This document shows positions 60,081 through 64,000 of a stretch of 64,000 nt of DNA, piece by piece (the stretch's first letter is position 1; the number at the start of each line of letters is the position of its first letter). The DNA is from Flaviflagellibacter sp963786225 (GTDB lineage Bacteria; Pseudomonadota; Alphaproteobacteria; Rhizobiales; Methylopilaceae). The translations under genes were made by a program, and so were the position numbers. Under the pieces are notes generated by a model. It did no database searches and was not told where the DNA came from. It worked only from the letters and a program-made list of their open reading frames with translations. Location of the stretch: assembly GCA_963786225.1 (NCBI GenBank), contig CAWAYQ010000022.1, forward strand, positions 58,638 to 122,637, given 5' to 3'.

Positions 60081-61602
60081 TTCCCATCCATGCTTGATAC
60101 TTGAGGTGCCGCGTATTGACGCCGATCCCGCCAACGTGACAGGGCGTCGAGGATATACGACGACGAGGCGCCGAGCAGTGCACATGCAAAAAAGAACAAA
60201 ACGATCGGACGAGAGAAGAACATTGTCCAATCCTGCGCAAAGATCAGCATCGATTGCTTGAAGGAGTTCTCCAGCATGTCACCGAGTATCAAGCCCATCG
60301 CGAGCGGGACGACCGAAAAGCCGAACCTTTTCATCACGTATCCGGTCACGCCGAACCCAAACATGACCCATACGTCGAACATGTTCTGATCGAGCGAATA
60401 GGATCCGATCACCGCCAGCGTGAAGACCGACGGCCATAGGATTGCACTAGGCACGAGAGTGAGCAGTGCGAACAGTTTCGCACCGAACATCCCGAGTACC
60501 AGCCACAGCACGTTTGCAATCATCATGATGGCGAAGATCGCATAGATGAAATCGGGCTGATGCTGGAAGAGGAAGGGCCCTGGACGGAGGCCTTGAGCGC
60601 TCAGCCCGACCAGGATGACGGCCGTAACCGCGCTGCCGGGAATGCCGAGCGCCAAGGTCGGAACCATGGCGCCACCGGTCGCGGCATTGTTCGCCGCCTC
60701 CGCGGCGGCTAGACCTTCGAGCGAACCATGGCCGAATTCCTTGCGGTTCTTCGACCAGCGCTTCACCTCGTTGTACGAAACAATGGAGGCGACCGTCCCT
60801 CCGTCCGCCGGCAAATCCCAACGAAAGTGCCAATTCCCGAGCCTGCTGCGATTGCCTTCCAGGTCTTTTTATAGTCGGCGAGCGTCGGTAGCTTCATCGC
60901 CTTCAATGCGATGCGTTCGACAACGACGTTCAGGCTATGGACCTGCATGAGAAGCTCGGTAATGGCAAACAGCCCGATCAGTACCGGAACTGTCTGAAAT
61001 CCGTTGCTGAGCTCGACGTAGTCGAAGGTGAAGCGTTCGGTCGCCGAGGTGTAGTCGATGCCGACCGTTGCGATGAGAACGCCGAAACCTCCGGCAACGA
61101 GATTGCGGCCCGTATTGGCGCCGCCTGCCGACGCGACCATCGAGATGCCGAATAAGGTCAGCGCGAAATATTCAGGCGGTCCGAATTGATAGGCCACCTT
61201 CGCGAGAAGGGGCGCACAGATGATCAGAACGAAAACGCTGAAAATTCCTCCGATCGTACTTGCGGCCGTGGCCATCCCCAGGGCCCGGGCTGCCTCGCCC
61301 CGCTTCGCAAGGGGGTATCCATCGAGACAGGTGACCATGGCAGACGAGGAGCCAGGTACATTGATCAGGATCGCCGAGATCGCACCTGCAAAGCCGTTGG
61401 CGCAGTACAGCGACAACAGCATGCAGAGCGCAGGTATCGGCTCCATCACCATTGTGAAGGGCAGAAGCAGCGCGACGGTCATAGTGGCGCCGATGCCCGG
61501 AAGGATGCCGATGACCGTTCCGATCAGAAGGCCCACCAGAATCAGCATGAAATTGTAAGGCTCAAAGCAGCCGCGAATTCCGCCGATAAGCAAATCCATC
61601 AC
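60077..61602 (-). pseudogene. TctA-type large permease subunit (second system), frameshifted
   Basis: About 508 aa if repaired. Start MMDLLIGGIRGCFEPYNF; motif GTVIGILPGIGATMTVALLLP and SLYCANGFAGAISAIL are in the first frame. At 60813-60815 a run of three A's (T's on the coding strand) where four are expected breaks the frame after GTFVGI; the repaired sequence reads LPADGGTVASIVSYNEVKRW, then EGLAAAEAANNAATGG and GLRPGPFLF. It is otherwise intact with all membrane helices, so an indel error is likely. It belongs to the second, minus-strand TctCBA set and is coupled to the thioesterase. Confidence 0.9.
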
Positions 61603-61608
61603 GTCACC

Positions 61609-62124
61609 TTATGGAAAGAGGTCGGTCAGCGGACCGTGCGGAAAGCGGACGCCCAGTCCTGTCGTGAACAGCAGGTAGACCGCCGCCACCAGGAGCACAG
61701 CATAGAGGAGAGCAAACGCGTACCGAGGCACAGCCCCAAAGAGGAACCGCCACACAAATAAAGAAATGATTCCCAGGAAGAAGTCGAAGAACGTCGACAG
61801 GAGGAGCGACAGGACCATCGCCAGAAGTGTCGAATAGACGAGCGCTCGGAGATACATTCAGGAAGTTCCGTTCGGATCCCGGCGCGCGTCGAGCAGCATG
61901 AGCCCCACGAACAGCGCAATCGCGACAATCACGCCTTTGGGTAGCTCGCCGGCTGGATGCCTTGCAGCAGCCATTCTGGAACAGATCTCGATCTGGGACG
62001 CGACGTAGTAGAGGACCGCGAGAATGACGAGAACGCCGCCGGCCGCCGTCCAGTCCGAGTACAGGCGCGACCGAAAGGTCGCGCCGTGCTCGATGTCCTG
62101 CTCGGATTGCTGTGTCTGTGACAT
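61609..62124 (-). pseudogene. TctB-type small permease subunit (second system) split by an in-frame TGA
   Basis: The ATG at 62124 opens an 88-codon frame (MSQTQQSEQDIEH ... GLMLLDARRDPNGTS) with two membrane helices. It ends at a TGA (61860-61858) followed directly, in the same frame, by ATG and 82 more codons (MYLRALVYSTLLAM ... HGPLTDLFP) with two or three further helices. Together the halves match the four-helix TctB layout and length (about 171 aa). One base change would give a continuous gene. Either a stop mutation or error, or two coupled half-proteins; I favour one tctB. Confidence 0.7.
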
Positions 62125-62173
62125 GTTGTGATTACATAAGACCGAGTTCAGTGAGAGCCGTAACCGACTTTTT

Positions 62174-63120
62174 CTACGGTCGCCGGATGCTTTCCTCGAA
62201 CTCCGGGCCCGTGCCGGCGCTGTTTGGCAGCATTCCGCCGTTCTTGATGTAATCCTGGTAAGATTGCGTCCGCATGCCCTTCGCGAATGTCTCGCGAAAA
62301 TTGCAGACCACGTCGTCGGGCGTTCCGCGGGCGACGGCGAATCCGCGAAGCGTCGGTCGAACGATATTGAATCCGAGTTCGCGCGCTGTCGGCACATCCT
62401 TGAGCACCGGATTGCGCTCTTCGGTAAACCCGAGAATTGGGCGCAACTCTCCGGATGCAAGCTGCGCGGGAGCTTCGTTCACCTGGATAAACCCGGCGTC
62501 GAGATTTCCTCCGATGAGGTTGATCGCGATCTCGCCGCCGCTCTGAATGGGTACCGGAGTGATCGGCTGCAGGCCTCCCATTTTTTGCAGGAGATAGATC
62601 GTGATGTGATCGCCGCCGCCCACGGTCACAAACCCGGTGGTGACTTTCCGCTTCTTCGCCTCGGCGAGATAATCCTGGATGTTCTTGATCGGGCTCTTGG
62701 CCGAAACCATCAGGAAGCCCGGATCGATCGTGCCGCGGCCGATGCCGACCAAATCCTCGACTTTCATTGGCGACTTACCGCGCGCAATAGTTGCCAGGTC
62801 TGCGAACCGGTGAAGACCATGACTGTATGGCCATCGCGCGGACGGCTCAGAACATAATCGTGAGCCACCGCACCGGAACCGCCGGTCTTTCGAACAAGAG
62901 CCATCTGCCACCCGGCAACTTCTCGGACGCCGTTCATCAGGGCATGTGCCGTCAGATCGGTGCCGCCGCCGGCGCCCGCGTGCACGATCATTTCGATCGG
63001 CTGTGATGGAAATTTCGTCTGAGCGAATGCCGCCAATGAGGACGACAGCAATGCGCCGGTTGCGATGGCCCCGGCGAGCGCTTCACGTCGGTTCAGCCCT
63101 GATCTCTTGTCATTTTCCAT
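62174..63120 (-). pseudogene. TctC-type (Bug family) receptor with twin-arginine signal, frameshifted
   Basis: About 315 aa if repaired. ATG at 63120 with GGGAGGA upstream. The N-terminus has a twin-arginine-like signal (RREALAGAIATGALL, cleavage after AFA). The frame then runs FPSQPIEMIVHAGAGGGTDL and GWQMALVRKTGGSGAVAHDY. At 62797-62798 GG stands where GGG is expected; the next frame continues TLATIARGKSPMKVEDLV, then KVTTGFVTVGGGDHIT and TARELGFNIVRPTLRGF. The indel is probably an error. First gene of the second minus-strand transporter operon. Confidence 0.9.
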
Positions 63121-63164
63121 TGTTTCCTCCCTTACCTCTACCATTCGTTGGCCGAATGTGTAAC

Positions 63165-63186
63165 AGTGTATACATGAGAGTACACT
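63165..63186. promoter_or_regulatory. Palindromic operator between tctC and the hydroxyacid dehydrogenase
   Basis: A perfect inverted repeat AGTGTA-N10-TACACT contains an inner 8-bp palindrome TGTATACA (63167-63174). It is centred in the divergent region between the second transporter operon and the FMN dehydrogenase gene, the position expected for a GntR/FCD operator. Binding by the regulator at 50915 is inference. Confidence 0.6.
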
Positions 63187-63255
63187 CGCGATAACGCCCG
63201 TCAAGAGCCGTGGTTGACCGATGGGAAAACAGGCAAAACAGTTGGAGAGGAAGCG

Positions 63256-64000
63256 ATGTCAGTCCGTCTGAAGACGGTTGCCCGCAATTTTGAAGCGTCC
63301 GGAATTTCCGGGCCGGCCCAGACGAGTTCGGTCGACAATGCCGTCGAGAGCGCAGTGCGGGCGGGTCAGTCCACGAGGACGATGCGCCGCTCGACCAAAG
63401 ATGTTCCGCGCGGGCTGCGCACTATCTTGTCGCTTGACGATTTCGAGAAACAGGCAAGGCGCCGGCTTCCACGTCCGATTTTCAGCTACATCTCGTCCGG
63501 GGTTGAAGACGAGCACTGTCTGGCGGAGTTGCGACGTGCATATCAGGACTACGTCTTGGTCCCGCGATACCTCACAGACGTCAGCGAGCGCGATCAGCAA
63601 ACCACCCTCTTCGGCAAAGCCTACAGCGCGCCGTTCGGGATCGCCCCCATGGGGATTTGCGGAATGACGGCCTATCAGGGTGACATCGCGATAGCTGAAG
63701 CGTCTCGCGACGCCAACATCCCCATGGTGATCAGCGGCTCATCCCCTTCTGGTCCGCCTGGAGGAAACCGCAGCGGCCAATCCCGCGGCCTGGTTTCAGT
63801 CCTATCTGCCGCCGACGATGCCGCAGATTGAACAATTGCTCGATCGGGCAATCAACTCCTCGATCGACACACTCGTCGTTACGGTCGACACGGGTGTCGG
63901 CTCGAAAATCGCGAGAACAATTTACGCAACGGTTTCTCAACTCCCTTGCGTCCCAGCCTCGGACTTGCTTGGCAGGGATTAACTCATCCTCGATGGACCG
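63256..64000 (+). pseudogene. FMN-dependent alpha-hydroxyacid dehydrogenase, partial and frameshifted
   Basis: N-terminal ~250 residues of an LldD/glycolate-oxidase-type enzyme that oxidises L-2-hydroxyacids to 2-oxoacids with FMN. ATG at 63256 with GAGAGG upstream. Family motifs: ILSLDDFEKQARRRLPRPIFSY (first helix), DVSERDQQTTLFGKAYSAPFGIAPMGICGM, and AEASRDANIPMVISGSS. Two single-base run changes break it: CCCC for CCC at 63743-63746 (then LLVRLEETAAANPAAWFQ) and AAAA for AAAAA at 63905-63908 (then RENNLRNGFSTPLRPSL). It runs off the right edge; the catalytic His/Arg region lies beyond. Confidence 0.9.

Noticed and set aside
61855..61860. TGA in tctB as a selenocysteine codon
   Set aside because: TctB proteins have no selenocysteine, no SECIS-like hairpin follows, and an ATG comes immediately after the stop.
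45804..64000. A second copy of the tRNA-Arg 3' end as the far attachment site of an integrated island
   Set aside because: No repeat of the T-arm and CCA segment is present to the right edge, and no integrase gene is seen; the far end may lie outside the window.
1..64000. CRISPR arrays, rRNA genes, insertion sequences with transposases, prophage genes
   Set aside because: No regularly spaced repeats, rRNA segments, transposase or phage proteins were seen on either strand.

Overview
The window reads as high-GC alphaproteobacterial chromosome, most likely from the order Hyphomicrobiales (Xanthobacteraceae or Nitrobacteraceae-like). The support is neighbourhood: gloB beside a methyltransferase; metX-metW next to chorismate mutase-hisC-tyrC; ftsE-ftsX beside an MJ0042 zinc-ribbon gene; hpt-cpdR; argH-lptM-lysA-TIGR02302; bolA-J protein-cobS-cobT; and helicase-S4 protein-fdxA-carD-rpoH. 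No genus can be fixed from the sequence alone.

From 1 to 45.8 kb the window is mostly core housekeeping sequence. In order it holds tRNA-Gly and glyoxalase II; small secreted proteins, one with a truncated copy; methionine and aromatic/histidine biosynthesis; GGCT and GNAT enzymes; a phospholipid/envelope/cell-division block (plsC, YdcF-like, ftsX, ftsE); hpt and cpdR; a DUF559 nuclease gene; a large TIGR02302 membrane protein; lysA-lptM-argH; a TlpA-like thioredoxin; a small motility-like cluster; a 3-hydroxyacyl-CoA dehydrogenase; rhomboid and TspO membrane proteins; a chemoreceptor; the cobS-cobT cobaltochelatase genes; rpmB; an Suv3-type helicase; fdxA, carD and an RpoH-type sigma factor; a secreted M48 protease and a thermonuclease. 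tRNA-Arg(CCT) closes this part.

From 45.8 kb to the end the content becomes accessory and catabolic. It holds two tripartite tricarboxylate transport (TctABC-type) systems, a malate/lactate-type (Ldh2) dehydrogenase, a cupin, an LVIVD beta-propeller protein, a CobW-type GTPase, a FadR-type GntR regulator, an aldehyde dehydrogenase, an MFS carboxylate transporter, a hotdog thioesterase, a diguanylate cyclase and, running off the right edge, an FMN-dependent 2-hydroxyacid dehydrogenase. The inferred job is uptake and stepwise oxidation of one or more hydroxy or carboxylic acids; the substrate cannot be read from sequence.

Two patterns cross the window. First, two families of short GC-rich inverted repeats sit between genes. 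One copy of the second family is expanded so that a DUF559 (Vsr/PD-(D/E)XK-like) nuclease gene lies exactly between the two inverted repeats, while other copies have only 22-40 bp between them. This looks like a nuclease-bearing parent with short non-coding derivatives and is the best candidate here for an undescribed element. Second, at least eight conserved genes or gene parts are broken by single-base changes in short homopolymer runs (plsC, hpt, ALDH, two tctA, tctC, and the hydroxyacid dehydrogenase twice). That suggests sequencing or assembly error more than true gene decay.
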